Source: Neocallimastix lanati (nom. inval.) (taxonomy: Eukaryota; Neocallimastigomycota; Neocallimastigomycetes; Neocallimastigales; Neocallimastigaceae). Taken from it: a DNA stretch of 37,500 nucleotides. How positions within the stretch are numbered: position 1 is the first letter of the stretch; each line of letters starts with the position of its first letter. Made by a program: the position numbers and the translations under genes. Positions 12,430-34,769 of the stretch are shown piece after piece. Location of the stretch: positions 262,501-300,000 of the forward strand of contig JACVTC010000087.1 of the NCBI GenBank assembly GCA_016946835.1. Direction: 5' to 3'. The notes under the pieces were generated by a model. That model searched no databases. It was not told where the DNA came from and was given only the letters and a program-made list of their open reading frames with translations.

Positions 12430-12994
12430 ATATTCATCCATAGCATAATTTTCACTTTCTACTATTGAAACAGACACAAACAGAGTTTTGAGAATTAGAA
12501 TACCTTGATATATGTCCTGAACCTAACTTAAAAACGAAACCAGTGATGGATCTTCTGATTTCTTTATCTCCATCATAATCTGAATCCACAAAAGTATTTA
12601 ATTTTATATCACCTAAGAAACGAAGTCCATAGATTGGTTTACCTTTTAGATATCTAAAAATTTTTATAATGTTATGCCAATCTTCGTAATTTGGATCCTT
12701 GGCTTTTCTGTAAATTATTACATGTTGGTATTTTGTAGCATTAATTTTTTTCTTTCTTAATTCTTAGTTTTCTTCCAGTATCATATTTTTGACTATTTTG
12801 TATTTGCTCATATCAAAATTTTCTATAATATCTTCTAAATAATTCTTTTGTTGTAATAGGTACCCATGCTTTTCCTTTACAAGCTTTACACTAATGATAA
12901 TATCCATGGCTCTTATACTGTTACATTTATATTTTTCTTTAGAAAATATTATATTTTTGCAATTTAATACTCAACTGTTAAAAGTATATAATCC

Positions 12995-13025
<31 letters not shown>

Positions 13026-13374
13026 ATAAACAACTAATATTACCATATTTATTTATTTATATAAAAGCACATGGTTCACTTTTCAATCTTTTAAACTAAT
13101 TTCGATTAATTTGTCATTTAATGTATCATTTCATAAACGATCGGACTGCTGTAGACCATATAAGACCCTTTTTAATTCCCAATAACCATGTTTATATCCC
13201 TCTGCACCATCTGGAATCTTCATGCGAATATCCTCAGTTAATTTAGAATATAAAGAATATAAATAAGATGTCTTTAAATCAATTTAATATATATTGAAAT
13301 TATAAGCTGCAGCAATAGCTGTGATTATTCTTAAAGAATTTGTTTTAATGTTGGAGAGATGGTTTCATTATGGT
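12430..13374 (-). pseudogene. Decayed Ty1/copia RT and RNase H, downstream half
   Basis: Minus-strand translation gives copia-type reverse transcriptase pieces: ISPTLK, ITAIAAAYNF, KIPDGAEGYKHGYWELKR and VLYGLQQSDR (13374 to about 13140), then HGYLLQQKNYLEDIIENFDM (about 12870-12800). The RNase H blocks DWHNIIKIFRYLKGKPIYG, DSDYDGD and RRSITGFVF follow (about 12700-12520). Stops and frameshifts interrupt it. The catalytic RT motif (usually YVDD in copia) is not visible between 13140 and 12870, so that part is deleted or too diverged. The reading continues on the far side of the Ty3 insertion at 19679, where the codon split by the insertion can be followed. Confidence 0.85.
13370..13374. repeat. 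5-bp target-site duplication of the Ty3 element, left
   Basis: ATGGT here equals ATGGT at 19679-19683 directly after the 3' LTR. Five bases is the usual duplication for Ty3-type integrases. Confidence 0.9.
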
Positions 13375-13409
13375 TGTAACGAATCTTAAAAAATCAGAAA
13401 TTAGAATGC

Positions 13410-13462
13410 TGGCATAGTGGTTAGTCACTATGACCTCAGCCTGAACCACTAGGGTTCGACTC
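13410..13462 (+). promoter_or_regulatory. Pol III-type A box and B box inside the LTR
   Basis: TGGCATAGTGG (13410-13420) fits the A-box pattern TGGCNNAGTGG exactly. GGTTCGACTCA (13453-13463) fits the B-box pattern GGTTCGANNCC at 10 of 11 positions. Spacing start to start is 43 bases, as in tRNA genes. The T stem around the B box does not pair well, so this is not a working tRNA gene. The same pair is repeated in the 3' LTR at 19108-19118 and 19151-19161. Function as a promoter is inferred. Confidence 0.55.
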
Positions 13463-13739
13463 ACACCTTTACTAAAATTTTATATCATTTAAATTTTAAA
13501 GAATTTTTATACTTCATTTCTGTATTTGTTTCTGTATTTGTTTCTGTATAAATTTCTGAAAAAATTAACAAAAGACATTCTTAGAAATTAATAGAAACAA
13601 ATCAGATAGAAATTCTATTTTAATTTATCTTTTATCATTATTTCTTTTAGATTCTTTTTAACCGAAAATAATCAATTTTTATGAAACTTTTTAATGATTT
13701 TATGGTTTTAAATTTTTATGGATTTAAATTTTGAAAAAC

Positions 13740-13747
13740 TATAAATA
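13740..13747 (+). promoter_or_regulatory. Candidate TATA box of the LTR
   Basis: TATAAATA followed by GGAGTG, a locally G/C-richer patch, lies 365 bases into the LTR and about 50 bases upstream of the segment complementary to the putative primer-binding site. That is a reasonable place for the pol II start of the genomic RNA. A copy lies at the same offset in the 3' LTR (19438). Confidence 0.45.
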
Positions 13748-13980
13748 GGAGTGAATTTCGCAGCCAAAAAAAAAATATTATAAAAATTGTGTTTTTATTA
13801 ATTATTGAATTAATTAATAAGTAATTCGAAATATTACAATAATTAATCTTTATAATTAATATTTTTAAATTTCTTAATTAATAAAACTATATTTTAAAAA
13901 ACCAAATTACTTATTAATCAAAAAGTGCTTACCTATTGTGTTACACTCTTTAAAACACGGATATTCCAATATTCGTTACA

Positions 13981-13990
13981 ATAAAAACAC
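13981..13990 (+). other. Candidate self-priming primer-binding site
   Basis: The ten bases directly after the 5' LTR, ATAAAAACAC, are the exact complement of GTGTTTTTAT at 13789-13798 within the LTR, downstream of the TATA box. No TGG-type tRNA-complementary site is visible here. This is the arrangement of Tf1-like elements, in which the RNA 5' end folds back and primes its own minus strand. The match is short and A/T-rich, so chance is possible. Confidence 0.45.
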
Positions 13991-14027
13991 CACTAAACTA
14001 AGCACAATACCTTTGCACTTTTACTCT

Positions 14028-14275
14028 TTTTGGAACCCCGTTAAGGAATCCCATTTTCTACTACTATTTTTGGAACCCCGTTAAGGAATCCCATTTACTA
14101 CTATTCTTTTTTGGAACCCCGTTAAGGAATCCCATTCTCTACTACTCTTTTTTGGAACCCCGTTAAGGAATCCCATTCTCTACTACTCTTTTTGGAACCC
14201 CGTTAAGTAATCCCATTCTCTATTACTCTTTTTGGAACCCCGTTAAGGAATCCCATTTTCTACTATTTTTGAAAC
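14028..14275 (+). repeat. Six-copy 40-bp tandem repeat in the Ty3 leader
   Basis: GGAACCCCGTTAAG starts at 14032, 14072, 14113, 14154, 14194 and 14234, giving periods of 40, 41, 41, 40 and 40. Each copy continues GAATCCCATT and a TCTACTACT-like spacer, preceded by a T run. A degenerate seventh start (GAAACCACTT) follows. The copies are nearly identical, with one G to T change in copy five, and strikingly G/C-rich for this genome. The array lies between primer-binding site and gag, where retroelements keep packaging and translation signals. Confidence 0.9.
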
Positions 14276-14500
14276 CACTTACCAAGACTATAAATTTTTC
14301 TACCAAAATTCATGCATGAATTTATAAATTCAATCGGAACCCTTGAATTTTACTATATATTAAAATTATTAATATTTTCAATAATCCATATAGCCATCCT
14401 TGAAATTAAAATTATTTATATTGAAATTAAATATTTACTTCTTCTAATAATTAATTATATTGTATATTTATTATTCAATCAAAATTAATGATTATAATAA

Positions 14501-18734
<4,234 letters not shown>

Positions 18735-18802
18735 ATATAAATCATTTAATCAAAAATAAATTTTATTTCATCAAAGTACTATTAATCATTCTAACTTATG
18801 AT

Positions 18803-18852
<50 letters not shown>

Positions 18853-19072
18853 ATTTTATATTATTCAAAAACATTTATTCTAGATAGTTTTATTTTTATA
18901 CTTTATTTTCAAAACTTAAAATTCATGTAATTTTTATTATCCAATGTATTAATTAAATTATCACTCCTATAAGTATTTTAGTTATAGTTTATTATTATAA
19001 AAGTTAGAATTAGAAATAGTTTAGATTTAAAGTAAAAGATTCGTCTGGCATCCGAATCCTAGAGGAGGACCA
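18735..19072 (+). other. Ty3 3' untranslated segment with polypurine tract
   Basis: After the Gag-Pol stop comes a long A tract (about 18807-18850), then A/T-rich sequence. The G/C-richer end AGAGGAGGAC (19061-19070) lies two bases before the 3' LTR and is the likely polypurine primer for plus-strand synthesis. Confidence 0.65.
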
Positions 19073-19678
19073 TGTAACGAATCTTAAAAAATTAGAAATT
19101 AGAATGCTGGCATAGTGGTTAGTCACTATGACCTCAGCCTGAACCACTAGGGTTCGACTCACACCTTTACTAAAATTTTATATCATTTAAATTTTAAAGA
19201 ATTTTTATACTTCATTTCTGTATTTGTTTCTGTATTTGTTTCTGTATAAATTTCTGAAAAAATTAACAAAAGACATTCTTAGAAATTAATAGAAACAAAT
19301 CAGATAGAAATTCTATTTTAATTTATCTTTTATCATTATTTCTTTTAGATTCTTTTTAACCGAAAATAATCAATTTTTATGAAACTTTTTAATGATTTTA
19401 TGGTTTTAAATTTTTATGGATTTAAATTTTGAAAAACTATAAATAGGAGTGAATTTCGCAGCCAAAAAAAAAATATTATAAAAATTGTGTTTTTATTAAT
19501 TATTGAATTAATTAATAAGTAATTCGAAATATTACAATAATTAATCTTTATAATTAATATTTTTAAATTTCTTAATTAATAAAACTATATTTTAAAAAAC
19601 CAAATTACTTATTAATCAAAAAGTGCTTACCTATTGTGTTACACTCTTTAAAACACGGATATTCCAATATTCGTTACA
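19073..19678 (+). repeat. 3' LTR
   Basis: Same 606 bases as the 5' LTR except T for C at 19093, by eye comparison over the whole length. ATGGT follows directly. Confidence 0.95.
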
Positions 19679-19683
19679 ATGGT
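19679..19683. repeat. 5-bp target-site duplication of the Ty3 element, right
   Basis: ATGGT, identical to 13370-13374. Confidence 0.9.
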
Positions 19684-21440
19684 CTATACTTTGTTTTTGG
19701 TAAAACTCCTAGCAACTAATCTTTTATCTGAATTATATTTGTATCTAAATACTCATTTTGAAGATACAACATTACAATATTTTCGTATTTTATTAACTCT
19801 TTCATAGACTTTTAAGCTCTTCATGATGTTTAACTCAGCATTAATAGAATTTAACCATTCATTTTTATTAACTGTATTAAATATACCCTTTTAATAAGGT
19901 TCACATAATTCTTTTTTTCACTGATAATAGTGAATAATTATATTTGTTAGTGTCTTTCACATTAAAGGATTTTAATATCTTTGGTTCATGTTCTATCTCA
20001 AAATCAATATATTTTCTTCAGGAATAGTTTTTTTGTTTAAGTCATTATTTTTCTTTTGTTCTGGTTTAATAATATTTTTGTTATTATTTATCTTTATTGA
20101 ATCACTTATACTTGATTTATTATTTATATTTGTTTATTTACTTATTGAGATTTTAATATTTGGAATTGAAATATCACTTATATTATTATTATCATTGTTA
20201 ATTGAATTGCTTACATTTAATTCTTTATTTATGTTCAAAAGTTTATTTTGATATATTAAATTTTTATGAATGTCTTTTAAATTATTAAAGCTGAAATTTC
20301 CGTTTAATTTAAAATTTAATTGCTTATTTAAATTAATCTAATTATTTGAATTATTTTCTTTTAAATCTTTATATAAATCTTTATTTGATTCAATTTGATT
20401 AAGCACCTTCTGAGATTTGTTATTATGTGAATTATTTATATTTTGGTTTATTTCATTATATATTTTACCTTTAACGTTTATATTTTTATTGTTTATATTG
20501 ATCGGATTATTCGTATTTTTAATTTCATTTAATTAAATTGTAATTTATATTTTTATTATATATTTTATTATTAAAATTATTAATTTTTTGAAATATTTGT
20601 CTCTTACGTTTATTTAAAAATCTATTATGAATTTAATTTTGAATGTAATTATTTCTATTTAAAAATTTATAATTTGCTTTTGAAAATTTATATCATTGTT
20701 ATAAATGGAACCATTTAAATTACCTGAAAATGGCAAATGAGGATTTATATTGTAATTTTAATAATTTAAAGGAATATTATTCTAATAATTATAATAATTA
20801 TTACTTATCAATTGTATTAGTTTGCTGAATAAAAATTTTATTTTTATCAGTTACATAATTATTGTAATTTTATTTGATATTATTTAATTATTTATATTTA
20901 AATTATTTATATCGAAATCATTTTGATTATTATTAAAAGTTTCTTTTTCTATGAGTGACTTTTTCATTATTTTCTATATTAAAATTTTGTGTAAAACGTA
21001 AAACTTTTATTTTCATTTTCTTCTTCTATATTTTCATCAAAATTATGTTTCAGGTGCTGACTATAGTGCTGACATATATCCTGGAACATCTCAAAGAATT
21101 CATCTATTCTTGCGAATATTATTATATTATTAGTAGTGTCAATGTATATTTTATATGATGTTGGATTAATATCATCATATCCTAAGAATATTCCTGGAAG
21201 AGAAATTTCGTTAAACTGTTTTGGAATATAAAAGTAAACTTGACATTCGAAGACTCTGAATTTTCCATGGTACAACTTTTCATTATATAATTCTTCATAA
21301 GATACTTATTTCTACTACGCGGAAGTCTATTATGAATGTAATTTGTAGTTCTAACTGCATCTTCCAAATATTTGTTATTTAGTTTTCTGTCTTTTAGCAT
21401 TGCGGAAGTGTTGATATATATTTATAACAGAATCGATAAT
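19679..21440 (-). pseudogene. Decayed Ty1/copia integrase end, linker and RT start
   Basis: On the minus strand, 21440 to about 20960 gives the copia integrase C-terminal region: AMLKDRKLNNKYLEDAVRTT, YIHNRLPRSR, then a frameshift, CQVYFYIPKQFNEISLPGIF and LGYDDINPTSYKIY. From about 20950 to 19990 the reading is Asn/Ile/Ser-rich and much broken, corresponding to the variable linker before reverse transcriptase. From about 19880 to 19679 the RT N-terminus appears: NEWLNSINAELNIMKSLKVY, VFRYKYNSDKRLVARSFTKN and QSIDHN, with stops between. The text then resumes at 13374 on the other side of the Ty3 element, showing a nested insertion. Several frameshifts and stops make it non-functional. Confidence 0.85.
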
Positions 21441-21499
21441 TATATAGTTATTTTATTTTAAATTTTAATATTTAGTTAAATTTTTCAGTAAACCTTTAA

Positions 21500-21865
21500 A
21501 ACAAAAAAATTAAATTTAAGAAATATTATTATTGGTATAGATGTTAGTAACTAATACCATGAATCAAACTACTTAAGGTTTGATTCATACTTACTATTAT
21601 TTTATAGTTTCATTCTGGAAAACTAGAAGATTCTTTATAGTTCAAGAATTTACTAGAATTTCTTGATAATCCTTATGTTTAGTTAATTAAAATTTATTCT
21701 ATTATATTCTTAATTCTATTATTTCTATTTATTTTCTAAATTCTTCGATTTTTAAGAATTTTTAGAAACTTTTATTTTTTATTTTTTAATAAAAAATATA
21801 AATACATATTATATCATTATTAAAAATATTCTTTACTTTAATATACTATTTAAGAAATATGGAGA
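21500..21865 (+). mobile_element. Decayed LTR-like or SINE-like relic with A/B boxes
   Basis: TGGTATAG (21533-21540) and GGTTTGATTC (21577-21586) sit 44 bases apart and align with the A/B box module of the Ty3 LTR through the intervening sequence and the following CATACTTACT. A TATAAATAC follows near 21798, in the same order as in the LTR. The piece lies where the integrase core of the minus-strand copia relic should be, so it probably inserted there. The outer borders are uncertain and no target duplication was identified. Confidence 0.4.
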
Positions 21866-21874
21866 AGACTTCAG

Positions 21875-22310
21875 ATTTGGATTTCAAAAAGAAAACCCAT
21901 TCATATCTCTTGGCATAAATATTTTTCAAAAGTTTTGGAGGAATTTTATTTATTTTTTTTGTTTTAATAGCAATATTTCTTATTTCATTTTTATTATTAT
22001 AAGATTCATCCCCAACTATAGCTACTTTATTTTTTTTTAAGAAATATAAGACTATATTTTAAATACATTTTCAACTGGTGGAATATACAGTGTATTTCTC
22101 AACTGATTATATATGTTTGATAAATTATTTATAAAGAAACTCTTTGACATAAAGCTATATCCAGAATCTGTATGACCGGAATTAGATCCATTGGACATTA
22201 ATATTCTTGAAGTAAAATACTTTTTTTTGATAATTTGGAAGAAAAGCTATTTTACTTCTTTAGTCCATGGTTCTTACAAAAAAAAGTACCAGTAGCTATA
22301 GTGGTGTATT
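21875..22310 (-). pseudogene. Decayed Ty1/copia zinc knuckle, protease and pre-integrase
   Basis: Minus-strand reading from about 22310 gives GTFFCKNHGLKK, resembling half of a retroviral zinc knuckle. Next come SNSGHTDSGYSFMSKSFFIN with DSG as the candidate protease active site, then NTLYIPPVENVFKI and VAIVGDESYNNKNEIRNI, typical of the copia protease to pre-integrase stretch. Frameshifts and stops separate them. Orientation and order fit the same element as 19679-21440 and 12430-13374. Confidence 0.55.
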
Positions 22311-22381
22311 TATAGAAGATAGAATGGAGAAAGTAATTATATCTCAATAGATATTTCGTACTCTTTTTTTCATCTATAAAA

Positions 22382-22887
22382 ATGACTGTATATAAAGAAT
22401 GCAATTTGGAAGGAAAATTTCAATCACTTGAAATGTTTACAAAATACAAATATATTGAATACATAAGAAAAGAATTTAGTACTGATCAGGTGAAAGAATC
22501 TATAAAAAATTTAGTAATGAATATACTAACTTTGATTTCGTCTATACCTTATCGAAAAAAGATCGTCATATAAAGATTACCAAAATAAAAAATCACATTC
22601 TTTTAGAAATTCGGATTTGGTATTCATTATTTTTTTAATATTTATATATCAAAATGAAGTATTTAGGACTATCGGTATTGATTGCTTATAATTTTTTCAT
22701 GAATTTATCATGCCAATCTTCGACACTATATGATTATTATTAATATAATGACCTTAATGAAAGTGAAAAAAATGACAAGAGAGAATATCCAGTTTATTTG
22801 AATTTTAGATTCATTGGTTTTACTGCCACCAACTTGACTGAACTTACTACTATAAAAAAACTAAATAAAACTGTCCTTTGGTATTAG
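22382..22887 (+). pseudogene. Decayed coding segments, one with a signal peptide
   Basis: Two coding-like frames follow each other. 22382-22573 gives 63 residues starting MTVYKECNLEGKFQ, rich in Lys and Ile, unrecognised. 22654-22887 starts MKYLGLSVLIAYNFFMNLSC, a clean signal peptide, meets an in-frame TAA shortly after, then reads on in the same frame (REYPVYLNFRFIGFTATNLT) to TAG. G/C content and codon use resemble genes rather than the flanking spacer. The likeliest reading is a broken gene for a secreted protein, possibly of a gut-fungal secreted family, but I cannot name it. An active gene with unseen introns is less likely. Confidence 0.4.
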
Positions 22888-23043
22888 ATTTATTGATATT
22901 GCTGAATTTAAATGCAGTAGCACTTTTGAATAAAAATAACTCGATCCAAATTTTATTTTTGATTAATCAGTACGTTATTTCCATTTCCAGGTAATAGTTA
23001 TGTTCTTTGACTTTAATTTCAAGCAAACATGACGAAATAATGT

Positions 23044-23949
23044 ATGGCTAATGATAGTACAATTTTTAACTTTAATGATAATTCTTGAAAATTAATTAAT
23101 GCTCAGAAGCAATTCTGTATTACTAAATTAGAACCCATCTTATCAAGAAGAATATGCAATTTTGAATTTTTGAGTTCTTATTTAAACCCGATCAGTAGTG
23201 CAAATGATGTTATCAGTATCATCTCTGAGATAATTTTGAAATTATTTAAAAATATGGAAGCTAACCTCCACAAAAATTCAAAGATTGAAAGGGACACATA
23301 TTCAAGCAACAATAATAATAATACGTTATACCATAAACTTAGTGAAAATATTGAGAAAAAAAAGATGAAAGTAGACAATGTTACAGACCGGAATACGAAC
23401 AAACGTAATAAATATATAGAATCTTCCAGTGGTATTTTCAGTAAAGAAAACCAATCTCTGAATCAAAATAAATTGAAGAATCCTAATCCAAATTTGAAAA
23501 AAAGATAAATCTAAATAATGAAGAGTTTAGAAAGCGTATTAATGTGTTGTCCAATATTGAAAATGAAAAGAAATAAATGGATCTTGGTTATGAAAAACAA
23601 TCATTACCATAGATTCAATGGACAAAATGCCATCATCGCAATTATGGCATTAGAAAATAATCAAGAGAACAGCGTAATATTCAATGCAACTAGTATTGAG
23701 AATGTTTTATTTACTAATATGAAGTATTGTTATCAATATATTTCCTACATCATTAAAGATTAAATATTAACTAATATCAATTCAAATTATGAAAATGAAT
23801 TACTTAGACCAAATACATTGATTGCTAGAAATTCATTTTATATTAATGGACTATATTTCCTTAAATATAATTTTATTAAAATTGAAGTCAATGATATTGA
23901 AAATATATTTTTGAAGGCCAGTTTATGTGTATCATTGTATTACCTTTAA
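23044..23949 (+). pseudogene. Decayed coding segments, unknown product
   Basis: 23044-23508 is one frame with a single internal TGA (23086-23088). It gives ITKLEPILSRRICNFEFLSS and YLNPISSANDVISIISEIIL, then a Lys/Asn/Ser-rich tail. 23518-23949 is a second frame with one TAA (23761-23763), including NSVIFNATSIENVLFTNM before it and RNSFYINGLYFLKYNFIKIE after it. The Asn/Ile/Phe pattern is reminiscent of beta-solenoid secreted proteins, but this is only an impression. It may belong with the signal-peptide segment just upstream as one eroded gene of about 1.3 kb. No domain was recognised. Confidence 0.4.
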
Positions 23950-24478
23950 TGAGAATGATATTTATTATTGCTGTGTTGAATTTCGTCATTTATATATAGA
24001 AAAAAAGTACATTTAATTGCAATATATGAGTGTATATACTTTATAATAATTACTTTGAATAATTTTTTAATAAAATGTCTTAGTTTCAATATGCATCAAA
24101 AACTTATTTTAAAAATTTCATTTCATGATTAATGTTTCAACTGCTATAAAAGCACTTAATTATTCTGTATTAAAATACTTTTTTATTAGTACATTGTGAA
24201 TATATATTAATCATATTATATTACATTCTATCACATTAATTACATATTCACATGTACTAACATCATATATTTAAATGGTTTATTTGAAATATATTAATGA
24301 TTTAATAAAATAATATGATATATTTTTATTAAATATATCTATTTTTGAATTTTAAAACCTATTAAACATTTTTAATTATGTTAAAAAAAATATTAGTGAT
24401 TATTAAATATTTTAATAATAAATTTTATTTTTAATTTATGTTTTAAAAAAGAAAAATATATAAAATAAAATTGAAAAT
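23950..24478. other. A/T-rich intergenic DNA
   Basis: No coding region, repeat array or structured element stands out here. Confidence 0.6.
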
Positions 24479-24599
24479 ATGAAAGAATTAATAGAAAAAC
24501 ATATACCTATTGCTGAATATTTAATGGCTCAAAGGTCCTAAACTGAAGAGATTAAATGCTCTTCTAGAAAAATTAGATAATCTTGAAGAAAAAAACTAA
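24479..24599 (+). pseudogene. Short frameshifted coding remnant
   Basis: ATG at 24479 opens MKELIEKHIPIAEYLMAQ. A single extra base near 24534 shifts the reading to GPKLKRLNALLEKLDNLEEK, ending at TAA 24597-24599. Together this is about 39 residues of helical, charged sequence more coding-like than its surroundings. Unrecognised; it may be the 3' end of a transposon or host gene. Confidence 0.35.
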
Positions 24600-24604
24600 A
24601 TAAA

Positions 24605-24683
24605 GGGAGTATGCGAACTCCCGAAAATAAAGTAACCGCCGCTTATTACACTCCTGCCGTCAAGTGCAGAAGTAAACTTTATT
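24605..24683 (+). other. Two stem-loops in a G/C-rich patch
   Basis: GGGAGT (24605-24610) pairs with ACTCCC (24617-24622) over a six-base loop. Immediately after, AATAAAGT (24626-24633) pairs with ACTTTATT (24676-24683), enclosing a loop with CCGCCGC, CTCCTGCCGTC and GTGCAG. The patch stands out in a region that is otherwise nearly all A and T. It could be a small structured RNA or an RNA 3' end; no known family is recognised. Confidence 0.3.
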
Positions 24684-24699
24684 AAAGTTTTTAATTAAA

Positions 24700-25101
24700 A
24701 ATTTATTGCTATAATAAACATTAATAAAATAAAAATGTAAAAGCTGTGCTTATAGGAATAATAAAGAATGTATTTATAAAAAAAACAAACAAAATTTATA
24801 ATAATAAAGATATTAGTTATAATAATAAATTCTGTAGTTTGAATAATAAAAATAGCTTAGAAACATTATAAATAATATATATATTGGATTTTTCCATTTA
24901 TTATTTATATATAAATAGTTTTTAATACACAATAATTAATTTTAAATATTATTATAAAAAAATATAAATGACCCTAATTGTGTACTCAATTATTTATTAT
25001 TAAATATTTTTTTTATGGATTATTCATTTATTTTTATAATTAAAAAATTAAGTAAATTAAGTAAATAAATAATAATAAATAATAAATAAATAAATAAATA
25101 A

Positions 25102-25133
<32 letters not shown>

Positions 25134-25165
25134 AAATAAATAATAAATAAATAATAAATAAATAA

Positions 25166-25220
<55 letters not shown>

Positions 25221-25669
25221 ACAAATTTTATTGTTATTAATAATTATATTTTTTTTCTATTTTTTTTTGTTATATAATTTTTTCTTCATATTATGTCATT
25301 TAATTGAAATATTTGTAAAAAAAAAAATTTTTTTTTTTTTTTTTTTTTTTGATGGTTAAGCTATGGAATAAAAAATGAAAATAAAAAAAATATTAATAAA
25401 AATTTTTTTTTTCTTTTTATCTATATACTCTTAATTTTATTTTAATATATATATATATTTTTTTTATATTTTATTTTATAGATTACTTTTGTAAATGTTT
25501 AAATTATACATATATTAGATTTTTATATTTAATTTTTTTTTATAATAGATTTCTTCCCCCTTGTATGTTTATTTATATATTTTTATTATCTAATTTAATA
25601 TAGATTACATTATTATTTTTTTTATATTATATCTTTATTATATTTATTTTGTATTATCATAAATAAAAT
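24700..25669. other. A/T-rich intergenic DNA with (AAAT)n array
   Basis: Contains AAT/AAAT repeats from about 25050 to 25222, homopolymer T and A runs (about 25320-25350) and the presumed promoter of the downstream gene. No coding region seen. Confidence 0.7.
25050..25222. repeat. (AAAT)n/(AAT)n microsatellite
   Basis: Mixed AATAAATAAATA units over about 170 bases. Confidence 0.9.
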
Positions 25670-33673
<8,004 letters not shown>

Positions 33674-34060
33674 TTAGTATGGTTTAAACTCTTTGGTAAT
33701 TTTATTAATTAATTCTTTCTTATCTGTATGGATTAATCGTAATATATCATTAGCATTAATTTATTATTATTATTTTATATTAAAAATAGTATAATAAAAA
33801 AATTAAATAAATAAAAAGAAAATTATTATATGCATGAATAAAATTTAAAATTTGTTGAATATATGGAATTTACTATAATTAAATCTTCATTAGTGGGTTC
33901 GGATTCTATATGATAATGAACAAAATCGATACTTCTGGTGGTGTAGGTATCATCAGATGAAATTCCTGTTTTTTTTTTTTTTAATTAAAATACTTAATGC
34001 AATGGAAGTGACTATCGAAACCATTAATTTTAAAATGGAATAGGAAGATTCTTTATCCAT
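33674..34060 (-). pseudogene. Small unrecognised gene or pseudogene, two coding-like segments
   Basis: On the minus strand, ATG at 34058-34060 opens MDKESSYSILKLMVSIVTSI followed by ALSILI and Lys codons, that is one hydrophobic membrane-like helix. A run of 14 A shifts the frame by one; with 13 A it would continue as TGISSDDTYTTRSIDFVHYH and IESEPTNEDLIIVNSIYS to TAA at 33826-33828. A further coding-like stretch, NANDILRLIHTDKKELINKI followed by TKEFKPY and TAA (33674-33676), lies downstream. A GT donor is possible after NEDLII, but I find no AG acceptor before the last stretch, so the exon structure is unresolved. Upstream the frame is open through the (ATT)n block as poly-Asn. G/C content is well above the surrounding spacer. 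I do not recognise the product; it may be a live gene with an A-run sequencing error, or a decayed one. Confidence 0.4.

Positions 34061-34769
<709 letters not shown>

Larger units (their letters stand above)
13375..13980 (+). repeat. 5' LTR
   Basis: 606 bp, TG...CA ends. It contains a tRNA-like A/B box pair near the start (13410-13462), a TATAAATA at 13740, and the segment 13789-13798 complementary to the base run directly after the LTR. Confidence 0.95.

Noticed and set aside
13401-13470. A functional tRNA gene
   Set aside because: A and B boxes fit, but the T stem and acceptor stem do not pair, and the segment is part of a repeated LTR.
14028-14275. CRISPR-like array
   Set aside because: Spacers are as repetitive as the repeats, the period is 40-41, and the setting is the leader of a eukaryotic retrotransposon.
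19988-20251. Plus-strand 87-codon hydrophobic frame resembling a membrane protein
   Set aside because: It is the complement of the Asn-rich linker of the minus-strand copia relic; Asn codons read backwards give Ile, Leu and Phe.
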